64,000 bases of DNA from Straminergon stramineum (GCA_963920665.1 OY987265.1:4779001-4843000), one strand, 5' to 3'; positions 11,524-24,667 are shown, counted from the stretch's first letter. A program made the numbers and translations. The notes: generated by a model from the sequence alone, not told the origin.

Positions 11524-14140
11524 CATGCTTAATCAATCAATTGCTCAATCTGGGTGGAAGAACCCTCTGTAAGTCAGTCCTGGCATACACGTAGACATTC
11601 AATCAATTATATCAGGTCACAATGACTGCTAGATTGTGTAGCTTAGATGAACATACAAACTTGCCTGAGCTGGGCATAGAGGTTGTAGAAAGGTGAGACT
11701 GCGAACTCATACTTCGGAGATCTAATTTTGCTCATTGAATACGATAAAAAACAGGAAATTGCATTGTATAGATCAGACAATCTATTTTCAAGACAAAGCA
11801 TCTGCATGCTGAGAAGTTTGAAAACGTACAATAGTTTGGCATTTATTGCATACTGTCTGATATCAAGTACTGCCACTATTCGCACTCTGGAAATGAAGCA
11901 TGGCAGAAGTGAGAACTTCAAGTATGTCCATAGATATTCTTTCAATGTAATTTAGATTATTTTGATAATTTCTGTGCTACGGTATTCCTTGACCTAGATT
12001 CATTTTGAACATGATCTTATTTGTACTTTTTACTGTAATTTTTCACAGATTTTCTACATGGTAAACTATTTAATGCACCCCTCGTAGACAAAGCATTCAT
12101 CCTTCCAATTTTGGCATGTTCCAAATTTCCAATTCTGCAAGTACTAATGACCACTACAATTGCATGGATATATCAGAAGTCTTCTATTAGATGATTTCAA
12201 TTGAAGTGGGTTTGCCTTGATTTTCTAAGAGTCACTGTTTGTCAAATTTCAGTGCATAGCTCATTTTTTGAAATTGGTTGGCTGATGTTTTCGAGTGGAT
12301 AGTGCACTTGTAATCATCACTACCCAAAATGCAACCCCTCAGTCGTTGATGACAAAATATGTACACAATCAAGCATGGGAGCTTACATTGTCAATTTTTG
12401 GTATTCCTACACATATTACTTTATAAATTTCAGAACATATTCATATGGTGTCCAAATGATGCAGGCTAAAGTATATTGGAATGCTCTTTCATTTGCCAAT
12501 AAGATCCAATAAAAAGAAATTCATGTTCGGTAATATTAAGTATACTCAGTTTTTATTTGTGCCAATTATGGGTGCACTTACGTTTCGGAGGGATTCATGC
12601 AATAAGAGCAGACGTTTTCTTAGAAAATGTGATAAGGAGTCCAGGTAGCAATTGCTGAAAGAAAGAGGAATTTCAAGGAATTGTTGTGCTCTGCGAGTTT
12701 CACCATTCTCGTTTGAACGATCAATTCGCACTTCGTAGAATTCGCATTTCAATTTGAATGGCCGGCAGCTTTGAGTGGAGACCACGGTATAAAATTTAAA
12801 AGGAGTATCATGTAACATGATTTGTGTACGCTGGAGGTTTAATGGGATCAGAAATTGTTTGCCAATTTTGAGTAGGAGTTTACGAGCAAGGTGGAAGTAC
12901 TCATCCAGAGACGCGAGCAACCGTTTGCAGAGAGCAGAGAGATATTGAAGTCTCAGACATTCGTTTAGAGCTAAGCATAAGTTTGTGATCTCTATAGCGA
13001 ATCTCTGTCAGTTCTTAATTTCCGGATTCCAATTAAGAATGTAACAGCAAGTCTTGTAGGCCAATTGTGTGTATACTAATCCAATAACACGTTCCTTGTT
13101 CATAACTAGAAGGAATAGTTGCCGAGAGTCGTTTATACTTGTATTCATTTGATTACATTTGAAAGAAAGAAAGATAGTTGGAGCAATCGCTAGCTTCATG
13201 TCTATTTTTTATGGTCATTCGTTTTTTTCTTCAAGTATTTACTCTTCTAATGGAACCTAGAATTGTACTATATATGGAAATCGGTTTCGTTGAGGATGTA
13301 TCGAAATGCCGGTAGACCTGAAACTCCTATCCTAAGGTGACTCTGGAGGTGCTCACTCTTCGGCGACGAAATTCTTATTTCTCGTTAAACGCTTGAGAAA
13401 TGCGCATTTCAGATAATCTGCTCTTCTCAAAGCTCTTGTGAGTTGGGTATGTTTATGTTCAGCGCTTTTGCTGAGTTGTGGGCAATGGCGGGTCAAGAGG
13501 CTACCGTAACCACGACGACGGTGACTCCATTGGCTAATGAAGCTTGTGTTAGCAACTGTAAAGAAAATCGTAAGGTAAAAAAGGTGGTCAAACACGAGAA
13601 TCTGAAGGATCATGTGCAGGAAAAGCTGGCATTCAATAATGTTGGTTACGTGAATTTCAAGATCTAATCACCAGTGAGTTGTGGCTCTCATTCACAGGAT
13701 TAAGTAGCCAATGGAGTCACCCTAAACATCGATTTTTTTTTTGTGAATGGCATTCTCAGATGGCATTTCAGCCGGTTATCTTGTTTGAAGTCACTACTGT
13801 ATACTTCTGGACTCTTCCGATAATGGATGGAGGTCAAGTGTTTTCTTCCGAATGAGGAACACTCAAAACACTTCGGAAGGCGATGAATGCGTACTGTGAT
13901 AGAGAAAGCTTGGATCCTACTGCCATTCAGTTCATCTTCGATAGCAGGCGCCTTCACCCACAGCAGACCCCCTTGACTTGGAAGTACGAATATTCATTCG
14001 TTAGTATAAATAAAATTAAAATTCCTTCTAGTTAAAGCTTTTCCTCGATCTTCGCGTTCTCCCTCAGTGGCACGGACTGGTTTTTTCAAGAATTGTCAAT
14101 TAGCAAAATCTTCCAGATGCGGCACAAGTAAGTTATTGAG
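11524..14140. other. Intergenic region, only small uncertain frames
   Basis: After the transporter stop the DNA becomes AT-rich. A minus-strand frame at 12546-12920 (124 aa, Leu/Phe-rich) and a plus-strand frame at 13443-13667 are the only ones of note. Neither shows a recognisable domain. Composition is somewhat richer in GC at 12550-13950 than around it, so an unrecognised or decayed gene is possible. Confidence 0.4.
13449..13667 (+). CDS. Small hypothetical protein (doubtful)
   Basis: I do not recognise this frame. From the inner ATG at about 13485 it would encode a roughly 60-residue protein that begins MAGQEATVTTTTV and has a Lys-rich middle (NRKVKKVVKHENLKDHV). There is a possible GT donor after 'AATCGTAAG', so it could be a first exon, but no partner exon was identified. 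It may be chance. Confidence 0.15.
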   Translation: MFMFSAFAELWAMAGQEATVTTTTVTPLANEACVSNCKENRKVKKVVKHENLKDHVQEKLAFNNVGYVNFKI

Positions 14141-14149
14141 GAAAGAATT

Positions 14150-14610
14150 AGTTGACATCTCTAACAATCACGTACCTGGCCGGGATGCAGCTCCAACAAG
14201 TCCTGGTGAATCGCAAGCATCCGCTTCAACTTCTCCTGCCGAAGCATAACTTGCTGGGTCAGTTTCTAGGATTTGAGACATTTTTCTTTTCTCCGTGATA
14301 CAGAAAACGCAACCTTACCCAATTTAGTCTGGCAGGTCAAGAATTGTACAATAGGTAGGAGGTGGTGACTGGTGAACTTGGATTTCAACAGAAATGGAAA
14401 CTAAAAAGAAGATGCTGCGGAGGTTTTTAGAGCTGCCAGGGTTGAACCCGGAACCTCGTTCACGAGGGAACACAGTTTCGTTTTGGAAGCAGTGTGAGGT
14501 AAATGCATCAGCTCTAATCCAGTCTGGAGTTAGAAATTATATGTATAAGTGTGGCCTGTACCATTCCCGCAACCAAAATGAAAGTAAAAGTAATTTTCTA
14601 ATTTTTTGAA
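14150..14610 (-). repeat. tRNA-related interspersed repeat (SINE-like), copy 1
   Basis: This block matches 18440-18905 over its whole length with small indels. On the minus strand it contains a tRNA-like 3' half: GGTTCCGGGTTCAACCC is a good polymerase III B-box/T-arm, followed by TGGCAGCTCT. A weaker A-box-like stretch lies upstream near 14515 (minus-strand reading). The separation is longer than in a true tRNA, and no intact cloverleaf is apparent. The block also includes the start of the separate 200-bp repeat family (motif CAACCAAAATGAAAGTAAAA). Confidence 0.65.
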
Positions 14611-17600
14611 TCATAGTAAGACATGTGGGCCCTAAAGAATCTCCTTCAAAAATGATATTATATGTCTACATTAAAGAACTTGTTCTTGCAACATGCAGAT
14701 GGGTATTATTCTTAGGAAATGAGTAATATTTTTTGTAAAGTGGAGGGGATCACTAACATATATCTATTGTAACCATGTTGGTTAAGAAGGGGTAGAAATG
14801 GGGGCTATCACATACTTTGAATACTTGAAGTATAATCTAAAATATTCTAGAATATATTAGAAATGTTCAAATTATTTCATTTTTGAGTTTAAAAGCACCA
14901 TACATTATATGTAAAATTTTATAATTCGGTAGAAATGTTATATTTCATGAATAAAAAGGATTTGATGTTTTTAACTCATGTGGTTTTCTTGTAATGGTAC
15001 ATTCTAGGATTTGGACTATATAAGTACACCCAAAAGTGCCACAAATTGGGTTAGGGGTAATTTGAAGGCTAATTGGTAAATAGTGAATACAAGAGAGCGA
15101 AGAGATGTGTAGAAAAGGAAGTAATGCTCTGTCAATTTTTGATTCTGAATGAGGCCACAATAGGGTTACAAAGTTTTGAAAGTAAAGTGCTTAAACTACT
15201 CATAGACAACATTGAAAAAGAGTGGTCACATTCAAAAGCTCGCCTCTCAAGGTGTTAGAAATAAAAGACATGGAGGTGCAATCATGTAATTAATGATTAA
15301 AAAAATATGCAAGCTCATAAATCCACAATTATATCTCCTTGTGTTCTATGAATCATATGAAATAACATAAGGATGTAGTAACATGATCTATGATCTTTGA
15401 TGCATGTTGAAATAATATGAGGATTTAATAAGGGGAGCATATTTTTTTTTATCTCTAATCTCTGACAAGCCTTTATGCATTATCAACTCCTTGTGTCCTG
15501 TGAGTTTAGAAGCCAGTTACATGTTCCAAAATGCCCAATGCTTTTCTAGAGATCTATGAAGATATGGAGGTGCAATTTTCAAAATACATTTACACCATTT
15601 TGAGGCTAATTCTAGGTTGCACTTTAAGGCCCAATGTAAGTTGGGGGGTATCCATTGTAGACTGCATATAAGTTAATAGAAGTGAGACCCACAAAAGAAT
15701 GCCCACTATGTCAATACTAACTTAAAGTGCTATATGAAGATTTTGTCATTTAGAAATGGCTAATATGATTTAGCAATCTATCATGAACTAATTGAATTTC
15801 AAGCAAATTATTGCAAGCATCATTTCTTCTCTTCATAGATGGATTTCGCTTTTTCAATTGAGAGTGTCATGGTAACAAAAATCACTTGAAGTACCAAATG
15901 AAAATGTACTAAAGCTAGAGTTTGAAGCATAATCTTTGTGTGAACTCTACTGCAAAAGTTTGTTCACCAACAATACAGATTGTGTGCTCTTTTCCATAAC
16001 AAATGTTCGTGCCACATAGCTTCAATGTGTACTAATATTTCATGGAGATTATAGATTATAGAGAGATGAAATTTTTTTTCTAAAATCTTAAACCCTAATG
16101 CTTAAAATGCAACAATTTTCCAATAATTTGAAAATCAGAATTGCATACACAACCTCACAAAGTCCTGATCTAAAACTCAAAATCTTCAGTAGCTCTTTGC
16201 TGCAGAGTTCACTCTCAACTCCATCTATCACATATGAATCAATTCCTACAAGTTCTTGTGCTACATTTCAACTATGTTTGTTCCCAACTCTAAATTGATA
16301 AACCCTAACTTTAGAAAGAAAATCTCCTTCAAAAAAGCTCCGTAGGATCAACAGCCAATGCCACCTTGACTTCAATCAAAACATAAAGTATCTTACAAGA
16401 ATCACTCTTCTTGAGTTTTCCAACCACCTTCCAACTCTATCTGAGCTCCCTTCAAATGGTTAAACTGTAGTCGAGAAAACCTCCAAGCAAGAAAAGAAGC
16501 CAAAACACCCACAACTCTCAGCATATGCAAAAGAGCTATAAAATTAAACTACGATGCAGAGAAAGGATCATACATGAGGACTTGTGTTCTAACATTCTCC
16601 TACTTCCTTGCAAAGGCTTACCTAGTAGTGCAAATTCAATGAACAAATGAATAGTTCACTCGCATTTCCCATGGTGTTTTAGGGTGTTGATAATCTTGTT
16701 CAAGAGTTTAGCCACGCACAAGATAGTTGTTTTTTATAAAGGCTGACAAGCTGATTTTAGGATCCACTGATCTCTTGAGTGACAACAACATTGGAAGTCC
16801 TAAAAATCCATGGTTCGAGTAATCTTGTTCCACACTCAATTAAATGTTGTCTTACCTACTACAAAAACATGGACCCCTCCTTGCCTAAAAATGGCTCATT
16901 TTGGAGACAATGACGCCACTGTAGACCAAATGTTCATATTTCAATCTAGGCAACCCCTCTCTCCGATACAAATATCATCCACGGAATTAGACATGTCAAT
17001 GCATTGGAACGATAGATTACAGATCTTGACCCTTGAAGCGATTTTTCCAAATTAAGATCATCTGGCAACTTGAAAGAACTTTCAAATGAGAATCCAGCAA
17101 CCAACCAATGCATCCAACCAACGTCCCAAGCACACCAAAACGCTACAACAATTGACAACAATTAGTGCAAAGTCAACAACCACTCAACTGAATTCCAAGA
17201 TGACCATGATGAGCACAAGAGAAAAATTGATGCTGCAAAAATACGAAACAAAGCCTTAGAATCCTCAGGCTACATTGTAGCAACAGGAAATCTCCACTCT
17301 ACCAATTCATAGCATACAAACGGCAGTATTCCACACAAGAGTACATTGTCATATAGCAAATCGTTAGGTCACGGTTAAAAATAGTTTGTTACATAAACTT
17401 TGATAAAATCAGACTTCTGCTCCCCAAAGCTTAAAAGATATCGAGATTCCAAGTTTTAAGGGCAGGCAGCCATTCTCAAGCATTCAATTGGATGAACAAG
17501 CACAAACCATGACATGACTTTTCTCATTCTTTGCACGGACTCTCTTCTCACGGCAATACCGACATCTCTTAAACCTAACGATTCTGAGCACCCAAATGGC

Positions 17601-18439
17601 ACCAATGCGGAACAGCTTTTCAGCATTTGCTTGGATCCCATTCGGGAAGTAAAAATCTCTATACGCCTAACCCTGGTCGATTGTAAGATTATAGCGAGTG
17701 CTATCCACGTCGCGGCAGGTTGGCAAACAAATTACAAAAATCTGTGTGAAGGCCTCAATCAGCCAGTTCTCAGCTTTCTGACGGTTGGTAGACCCTAGTT
17801 GGGACGACAGTGATAATACTATGTGCACATTACACAGGAAGAGGTTCAAAATATGGGGCAAATTTTCACAAAAGTGGTAGGAACGATGATGATTTTCCTG
17901 AGGTAATAAAAGAACCTCAATCTTAGTGTGGATACGAAACTAATGAAGGTACTAAAATTGCACCCTCAGCCTGGGAATCTAGTATGTTTGCACGTCCACC
18001 TTTGTCAAAATAATTCGTACGGCCCACACAGTTTGTGTCTTTGTAGCTTTCCTATGACCCCAGTTCGCAATTTTTGTCGAGCGTTCAAACTGTGACTTTG
18101 AACACGGCTCATGTACTCATACCGATGGAATTTATGTAGTATCATTCTTGATCCTCGGAAATGTCATTTCGAAGTTGGAATTGCTACACAATTCTGTGTA
18201 GCTGTTTTAAGGGTTTATTTGGCCATGTCTTATTGATGAACAACTAGTTAAGCAGCTCGATTTTCAGTGTATTAAAATTGCAGGTTTGCAGTTTATTTTG
18301 CTTTCAGATGTTCCTCTCAAAAAGAACAAATCTCTGAAGTGTTCTGTATTTCTGGGACTTAAAAACATTGGAAATGAATGTGTTCTTGACTTCCTGCCTT
18401 ACTTGAAAGGATCTGTCTGCTGTAGCACCCGTATGCAAT
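14611..18439. other. Repeat-poor AT-rich intergenic region, no gene recognised
   Basis: Frames longer than 60 codons at 15073-15258, 16098-16298, 16810-17055, 17456-17641 and 17514-17798 lack domains, overlap one another on opposite strands and show no consistent splice partners. The 16.8-17.9 kb part is slightly richer in GC. Nothing can be assigned. Confidence 0.5.
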
Positions 18440-18905
18440 GCTGACATCATTTGAAACCTGGCAGGGATGCAGCTCCAAGTCCTGGTGGATCGCAAGCATC
18501 CGCTTTAACTTCTCCTAACTTAACCGCTTACCGAAGCATAGCTTGCTGACTCAGTTTCTAGAATTTGAGACATTTTTCTTTTCTCCATGAATACAAAAAG
18601 CGCAACCTGACACAATTTAGTCTGGCAGGTCAAGAATTGTACAATAGGTAGGAGGTGGTGAATTTGAATTTCAGCAGAAATGGAAACTAAAAATGAGACG
18701 CTGCGGGGGTTTTCAGAGCTGCCAGGAGTTGAACCCGGAACTTCGTCCCCGAGGGAACATAGTTTCGTTTTCGATCGAAGTGTGAGAGGTAAACGCATCC
18801 GCTCTGATCCATCCAGGAGTTAGAAATTGTATGTACTAGTGTGGCCTGTACTGTTGCCGCAACCAAAATGAAAGTAAAAGTAATTTTCTAATTTTTTAAA
18901 TCATA
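18440..18905 (-). repeat. tRNA-related interspersed repeat (SINE-like), copy 2
   Basis: This is the second copy of the block at 14150-14610. The minus strand reads 'GTTCCGGGTTCAACTCC' (B-box) and 'GGATCAGAGCGG' (A-box-like), with ends CAGAGC and GCTCTG that could pair as an acceptor-like stem. The two copies differ by substitutions and a small insertion near 18515-18530. They therefore descend from one source but are not recent. Confidence 0.65.
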
Positions 18906-19275
18906 AAAACTTTGAAATTCAATATCTTTCTTTTTACATGAATCAGAATGCCATGAAACAAAGCCCGTGCATCTCTCCTCACACAAAGCTTTCCAACTAT
19001 ACCAAGAACGTGACCAATTGACGTACAATCCAAAAGACACATAATTGAGCATAATTTAAGATCTCCAAATACCTCCAAAATCCATAACTTTCACACCATA
19101 GGTTTAAATATCACGAAACACAATGTGCACACCCCTGTTTGCATAGAACTTTTTGACAGTACCAAGAATGCAATTGAGGGACAGACAGTTCAAAAGATAC
19201 ATCATTTTGCATCATTATTTTTGCATAATTTAAGATCCATAAATAACTCAAAAACAACACAAAGTTCCTTTGTCA
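18840..19275. repeat. About 200-bp repeat family, tandem pair (copies A1, A2)
   Basis: Two head-to-tail diverged monomers. The first (about 18840-19080) carries CAACCAAAATGAAAGTAAAA, 'ACTTTGAAATTCAATATCTT', 'CATGAAACAAAGCCCGTGCA' and 'CTTTCCAACT.TACCAAGAA.GTGA'. The second (19080-19275) repeats the same order with more changes. The same pair organisation occurs at 30165-30620. Confidence 0.75.
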
Positions 19276-19627
19276 TGAATTGTAAAGAGTAATCATACAA
19301 TTATCATTGGGCACAAATTTCATGTCACATACATTCATTTGGAAACATTCTTACAACACGATGTTGATATTCCTGATTATTGTGCAATTCAAGAATGTCA
19401 TTCATATTTGAGTTTGAAGTGTTAAAGTTACACAATAACTATATATGATTGAAAATGTATGATTTCAATGGTTTAGTGATGGATGAGTGACTTCATGCAG
19501 CATTAGTGCTTATTTAAGACATATCAAGCTCGTTCAATAATCACACAACATCATGTCAATGCATAGTTATTGCACTAACATTGCATTTTTTTATCTTTCA
19601 CAATTTTAATATGAGGTCAATTGAAAA

Positions 19628-20385
19628 GCAAAAATTGTGTTGAAAGTAGAAATTCAGACCTCATTTACATATAGTAGAATAAGTTTTTTCAAAAAACTTT
19701 AAATGAAGAAAAGTTGGTAAATCAAATTTTAGTAGAACCACCCATTACCAACCACTTAAACATTTTGTACATGATTTGGAGTAGTAGAAGGCATTTTTAA
19801 TTTTTTGCCTTCTAGGGAGATAGAAATGATGGATGTTGAGAAATTTTCATAAATTTTATCAGTAAATTCAAATTGTTATATATTTTAGAAGCCAAAAGTT
19901 GGTCTATACCCATCTCCAGCACATAGATTCTTCTATCAGTGCCCATTTAAAGACTAATTTGGCTCTCAAAACAAAGCACATGTCTCATAACAATGATGGC
20001 TAGAAGATGGTAGGAAACCAAGAAACTATTGGTTACTTATTAGTCATCTCTCTATTGAATTTCCCATTCCCTATGTATTGACCATGGGACTTGGTTGGTC
20101 ATAGGTGGTTCTACCATAGATTTCATCTCCAAAAACCCGTTTGAGATTTAAAGCCTCCAATCAAAAGTTATAGATAAAGTTCAAAGATGAGTTAGAAGCA
20201 ACATTTTGGGGGACATTTTCAAACATTCTCTCTTACTTTTGTGCATAACTTTTGATTGGAGGCTTTAAATCTCAAATGGATTTTTGGAGATGAAAGCTAG
20301 CTTGATTTCACCAATTTTCCTTTGAAAAAAAATTATTCTACTATGGTTAAACAAGGTCTGAATTTCTACTTTCAACACAATTCCT
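19628..20385. mobile_element. Multi-stem foldback element (three nested/adjacent inverted repeats)
   Basis: The outer arms are 19628-19693 and 20321-20383, about 63 bp and mostly complementary (core TTGTGTTGAAAGTAGAAATT against its reverse complement). Inside, 19728-19753 pairs with 20090-20117 (core GTAGAACCACC). A separate 48-bp stem, 20124-20171 with 20245-20294, is nearly perfect (core GATTTAAAGCCTCCAATCAA). A small hairpin sits at 19787-19813 (GAAGGCA..TGCCTTC). No coding capacity is seen. The structure fits a non-autonomous foldback or MITE-type element. No target duplication was identified. Confidence 0.75.
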
Positions 20386-20639
20386 ATGTTTTGGCAATGA
20401 GTGGTCAAGCTCTCATCTTCAAGTTATCCCATATCTTTTGTCTTTTTTGTTCATTTGATTAACATATTGAAGCCATGTAGTTAATACCAATCGCAAAGTA
20501 GAGTCAAATCGATGTAGTAATCATGTGCATTGTAATGAAGTGATAAATTGTAAATTAACATGGGCACCCATAAAATAACAATAACCACACGGTAATTATT
20601 GACAATCTTCAGGTTCTAAACTTTGTGATGAACTTATCA

Positions 20640-21000
20640 AACTTCATTCGTCAACATCAAATAATCTAAATTCTAAATCTATCACAATAACTATCTAAAT
20701 CATTTTTAGAATTTATCACAATAACTTTCTTCTAGTAATTCCAAAAACTACCATAGTAATTTTTTTAGTAACTTCAAAAATTACTTCAGTAATTTTATTT
20801 AGTAAGTTTTTAAATTACCATAGTAATTTTTTTAGTAACTTTTGAACTTACCACAATGACTTCAAAATTAACTCTATTAACTCCTATTAGCTCCTATTAA
20901 CTCCTATTAACTTCAAAATCTACTATAATAATTTTTCTAGTAACTTTTGACTTACCATAGTAACTTTTTAGTAATTTTTGAAATTATTCTAGTAAATGAT
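20640..21000. repeat. Degenerate AT-rich tandem repeats
   Basis: Recurring 'ACCATAGTAATTTTTTTAGT' and 'AACTT..AAATTACT' units of roughly 50 bp occur, with much decay. A short 'AACTCCTATT' run lies near 20878-20912. Confidence 0.6.
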
Positions 21001-21049
21001 AGAAAAGTCAACCAATCTTATCGTCTTATCATCAACAACATCATCTTTA

Positions 21050-21325
21050 GAGAGAGGAAGTCTCTTAAGAGGCTTCTTAGATAATAGAAGCCTCTTGAGA
21101 GAGGCTTTTCAAATATTAAAAACTTCTTGAGAGGGGCTCCTCAAATAGTAGGAGTTTCTTGGGAAGCTTCTTTAATAATAAAAGTTTCTTGAGAGAGGCT
21201 TCCTAAATTTTAAAAGCTTCTTGTGAGGAGCTTTACAAAGAATAGAAGCTTCTTGAAAGGGACAATTTTTAAAGAGTAGAAGCTTCTTGAGAAGTTTTTT
21301 AGATAAAGAAAGCCTTTAGAGGAGC
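21050..21325. repeat. Minisatellite, about 32-bp unit, about nine copies
   Basis: The unit centres on AGAAGCTTCTTGAGAGAGGC followed by an AT-rich spacer (TTCAAATAATA-like). The core is itself palindromic (GAAGCTTC), so each unit can form a small hairpin. Copies vary at several positions. Confidence 0.8.
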
Positions 21326-24000
21326 CTTGTCTCTCACTCTCTTACACTTTTTGTCAATTTTGTGAATGTTGCAAAAACATCAACAATTCCTCAAAAAATA
21401 ATGTTTGTTTAATTTTCAAACTTCAAATCTTCATATATTTTTGATAGTTTGGCAATTTTTTCGAGTTGGTTTCGGGAAGCTTTAAGAGTTTCTAACTACT
21501 ATAAATGAGACATCAACAAGCTCTTATATAAATTCATTTCATAGTTGTAAGTCATAGCTTTGCCATCAGGATAAGAGCCACACAAAATCAAAGCTTCGCC
21601 ATACATGACAAAAGTTACACAAAAACAAAAGAGCCCCTAAGTCCTTCAAGAAAGAGTTTCTTAAGCAAAGGAATGTGAACTAATGCTCAAAACACAAAAG
21701 GTGGCTCAATGGCCAAATACTTAGAACAAAAGAGGTGGCTAGTGAGTTGATTGAACAAGAGCTAAGGGGACCTTCATTACTTCAAAACTAGACTAGTATT
21801 ATGGGTCGGAGGGAGCATATGCTAATGGATGTAAATAGCTTGATAATTGCAGTGAAGATGACTTTAGACTACTTATTGCTTAAATAAATGAAATAATAAA
21901 GTCCTTGATAGAGTAAAGAATGTTTGTTACTACAAACTATAGATTGAATTTTTGTCAACAAAATAAAATACAATTGTAGAAGTCAATCATGCACTAACCC
22001 ATGTGTTCTAAATATAACTTTAGCTTGTGGGATGAAATCACTAGTGTAGCTATAGGATAAGATTGGTAGAAAATTCTAAAAATAGATGCCAATATTTTAG
22101 GAAAATTCTTTTTTTTAAACAAAAATTTTGTATGATGAAAGGATAATGTTGTGAATTTTTTATTTTTAGCATCTATTGAACCTTATTTTTTGAAAAAAAA
22201 ATATTTGGAAAATGAATATTGCCCTTATCATACATTTATAATAGTAAGGTAAGTACTTAATTGACACTCATAGCTTCTAAGCACACTAAATATCTTGAAA
22301 TATATTCTCCTGAGCATTATTTAACTCCTAAAGGATCAAACTGCAACATAGAATTTTGGGCAATTTCCTACAAACTAAATTTGAATTTTTTTATTTGAAA
22401 TTCTCACACAACACGTGGATGGGATTTTTCTTTAAGGCCTAATAATTTTCATAACTTTTGACTACATGGTTAAAAAGTTATTGTACAATATGCAATTTCT
22501 TTCTCAACCAAGTAGTACAAGCAAATCAAAAAAATCAAACTTTTCATAAACAAAAATTTGAAATTGTTTTTCTAGATTTTTAAATATGTGGAAAGTTGTG
22601 AATGATTTCATTTTTATTAATGAGATGAAACTTATTAGGAGTTTTTGCTTGCGGGCAATTATAGATTCTATATTCTAAATAAACTTTGAAGTACTTTATT
22701 CAACACAATTTTCAATACTTTAAAAAGAAAATAAATGTACACACAATGTACATTGTTTCTTACAACAATACAACCATTGAGATTGGGATTTTTTAATTCC
22801 ATAACTAAATTCTTAACAATTTAGTATTTTAAACCATTATCTACTTCTTATTTTCTACTTACAATTTTTTTCCTATATGTTGTATAATTTTGAATGATCT
22901 GAAATATTTCAAGTGTGTAACCAAATTGCATTGACGAATGAATTCAAAGAAGCACCAACAACATAGACATCTTTTCATACAAATGTGACCTTGTGAAGTG
23001 TAGCTGCTTGGATTTTTGGAGGGCCAAGAAAATTATTCATGTCAATTCCAACAGTAATACCTTGCATTTTTTTTCTACATCTTCTCACATCAGCATTCTA
23101 CAAGATTCTATGGTTTCTTGTGTCCCCAAATGATTTTTTTCTAAAATTTGGTACCATTATTAGAAATGGCAAATTTGGAGTGTTTTAGGCGAAAACATAG
23201 TCAAGGAACTTTAGAAGTTAATTGGACTTATTGGCATTACTCTCATGTTTTGATTGTGTACATTGTCATTGGGTCCAAATGTCATGTTTGAATCTAGGAC
23301 AATGATGATATTGGATGGATATACCTTTTATAGTGGTCATTTTGGTAGTCTTTTTCTTCAGCTGTAAGGTACACACTCATGTTCGTTCCACTAAGGTACA
23401 CCCCCATATCCATTCCACTAAGAACCACTCACTATACAGTTGTAGTTTTGAAATGAAAGCTATTGGTACATAATGGCACACATGTAATTCAATAGCCATG
23501 GGGCATAAAGAAGATATCATATCTTTTGAATTTCCTCACAATATCACTAAAATTGAAGTATGAATATGCAAGTATTTGACAAGAATATACATTAATTTAT
23601 CAATTGTTCCCAAATTTATAGTGAATTTCATTGAAATGGCATAATTCATACTCCATTTTCAGATCGCATGGTCTCAACTGTAACATCTAGGACAAGTATA
23701 CATTTAAGATCATGCAGTCTAAACCGTAAAAGTGCCAAAGTTATGGAATGGCGCCTTTATAACAAAATTCCCCATATTTGTATGAACTCTTATTTTTATA
23801 GAGTAGAAATCCTTCAAGAGACTTGAGGCTTGAAAAGGACTTTGAACATTCTAATTTAAAGTTGCCAAACAATTGAATCTTTAGCATTTGCTTGTGTACT
23901 TTTTGGTTTATATTTCCCAACCCTTCTGTAGCTATTTAGTCAATTGGTTCATTAATCCAAATATAATTATATGACCTTTGAAATTTGCACTAGTAGACAA
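21326..24000. other. AT-rich intergenic region, no gene recognised
   Basis: No long open frame occurs on either strand. The sequence is AT-rich throughout with no clear inverted or tandem structure apart from a 26-bp direct repeat near 23365-23420 (GGTACAC..CATTCCACTAAG). Confidence 0.6.
23822..23971 (+). repeat. Dispersed repeat, copy 1 (partner at 25684-25832)
   Basis: It shares ACTTGTGTACTTTTTGGTTT-like and 'TTTGAACATTCTAA' segments in the same order and spacing with 25684-25832. The partner lies just downstream of a TATATAAGAGGGAGCTTGAGG-like promoter stretch at 25540-25560, so the family could be derived from a retroelement end. That is a guess. Confidence 0.55.
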
Positions 24001-24001
24001 G

Positions 24002-24195
24002 CACAAATTGCCTAGATATAGATATTTCTAGATGGTGGCCCAAAAGGTGGATTTGTGCATTGGAGTTAGTCAACTCCAATACTCCTCTTGGATGACAAGT
24101 GCACTAGAGTGCCTAAAGATAGATATCTCCAAATAATGGATTTATGCACATGAGTTAGACAACTCTTGGATAACAAGTGCTCTAAGGTAGTTTGC
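24002..24195. repeat. Imperfect tandem duplication, about 80-110 bp
   Basis: Both units contain 'GCCTA.A.ATAGATAT.TC', 'TGGATTT.TGCA', 'GAGTTAG.CAACTC' and 'TTGGAT.ACAAGTGC.CTA' in that order. The first unit has an extra segment around 24040-24085. Confidence 0.65.
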
Positions 24196-24667
24196 TCTAA
24201 AAGTGACTATTGAAGAACTCATCCACCTTTCTCATGGGATCATATGGATGGGAAGTTTTTTAGTTTATTTTTCAGAGAAAGAAAAATGGATGCAGCTTGT
24301 AACACAAGTGATTTCATAAATTTTCAAGCAATATTGAATTAGTTATGATTTTTTAAAGATGTTGGTCCTAGCACCTATATTGACAAATGCTTGGCAAAAT
24401 GCAAACACAAGCAACTTGTAAAGAGAGATCATGGAGAAATTAAGAAGAAGTAGTGGGACTTGCAACAAACAATAAGCAAGGGTCCTAAATGTGTCATTCT
24501 TTTTCTAAATTTGGTGCATGTTTGTATCAATTGAACTCCTCAAATTTCGCATTCTCCATTAAAAGTTTTTTTGGTTTTAAAAACTCATGTCCACCTATCA
24601 CTATTTTGGAAAATGGACCGAAGCACATGTTAAATCAATCTATATGTGAAACCCAAAGCAACATCTA

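Noticed and set aside
14394..14520. A functional tRNA gene
   Set aside because: The B-box is good, but the A-box spacing is too long and no complete cloverleaf or anticodon arm can be drawn. The duplicated context points to a tRNA-derived repeat.
21050..21325. A CRISPR-like array of regular short repeats
   Set aside because: Spacers are not unique, units are degenerate, and this is eukaryotic nuclear DNA. It is a minisatellite.
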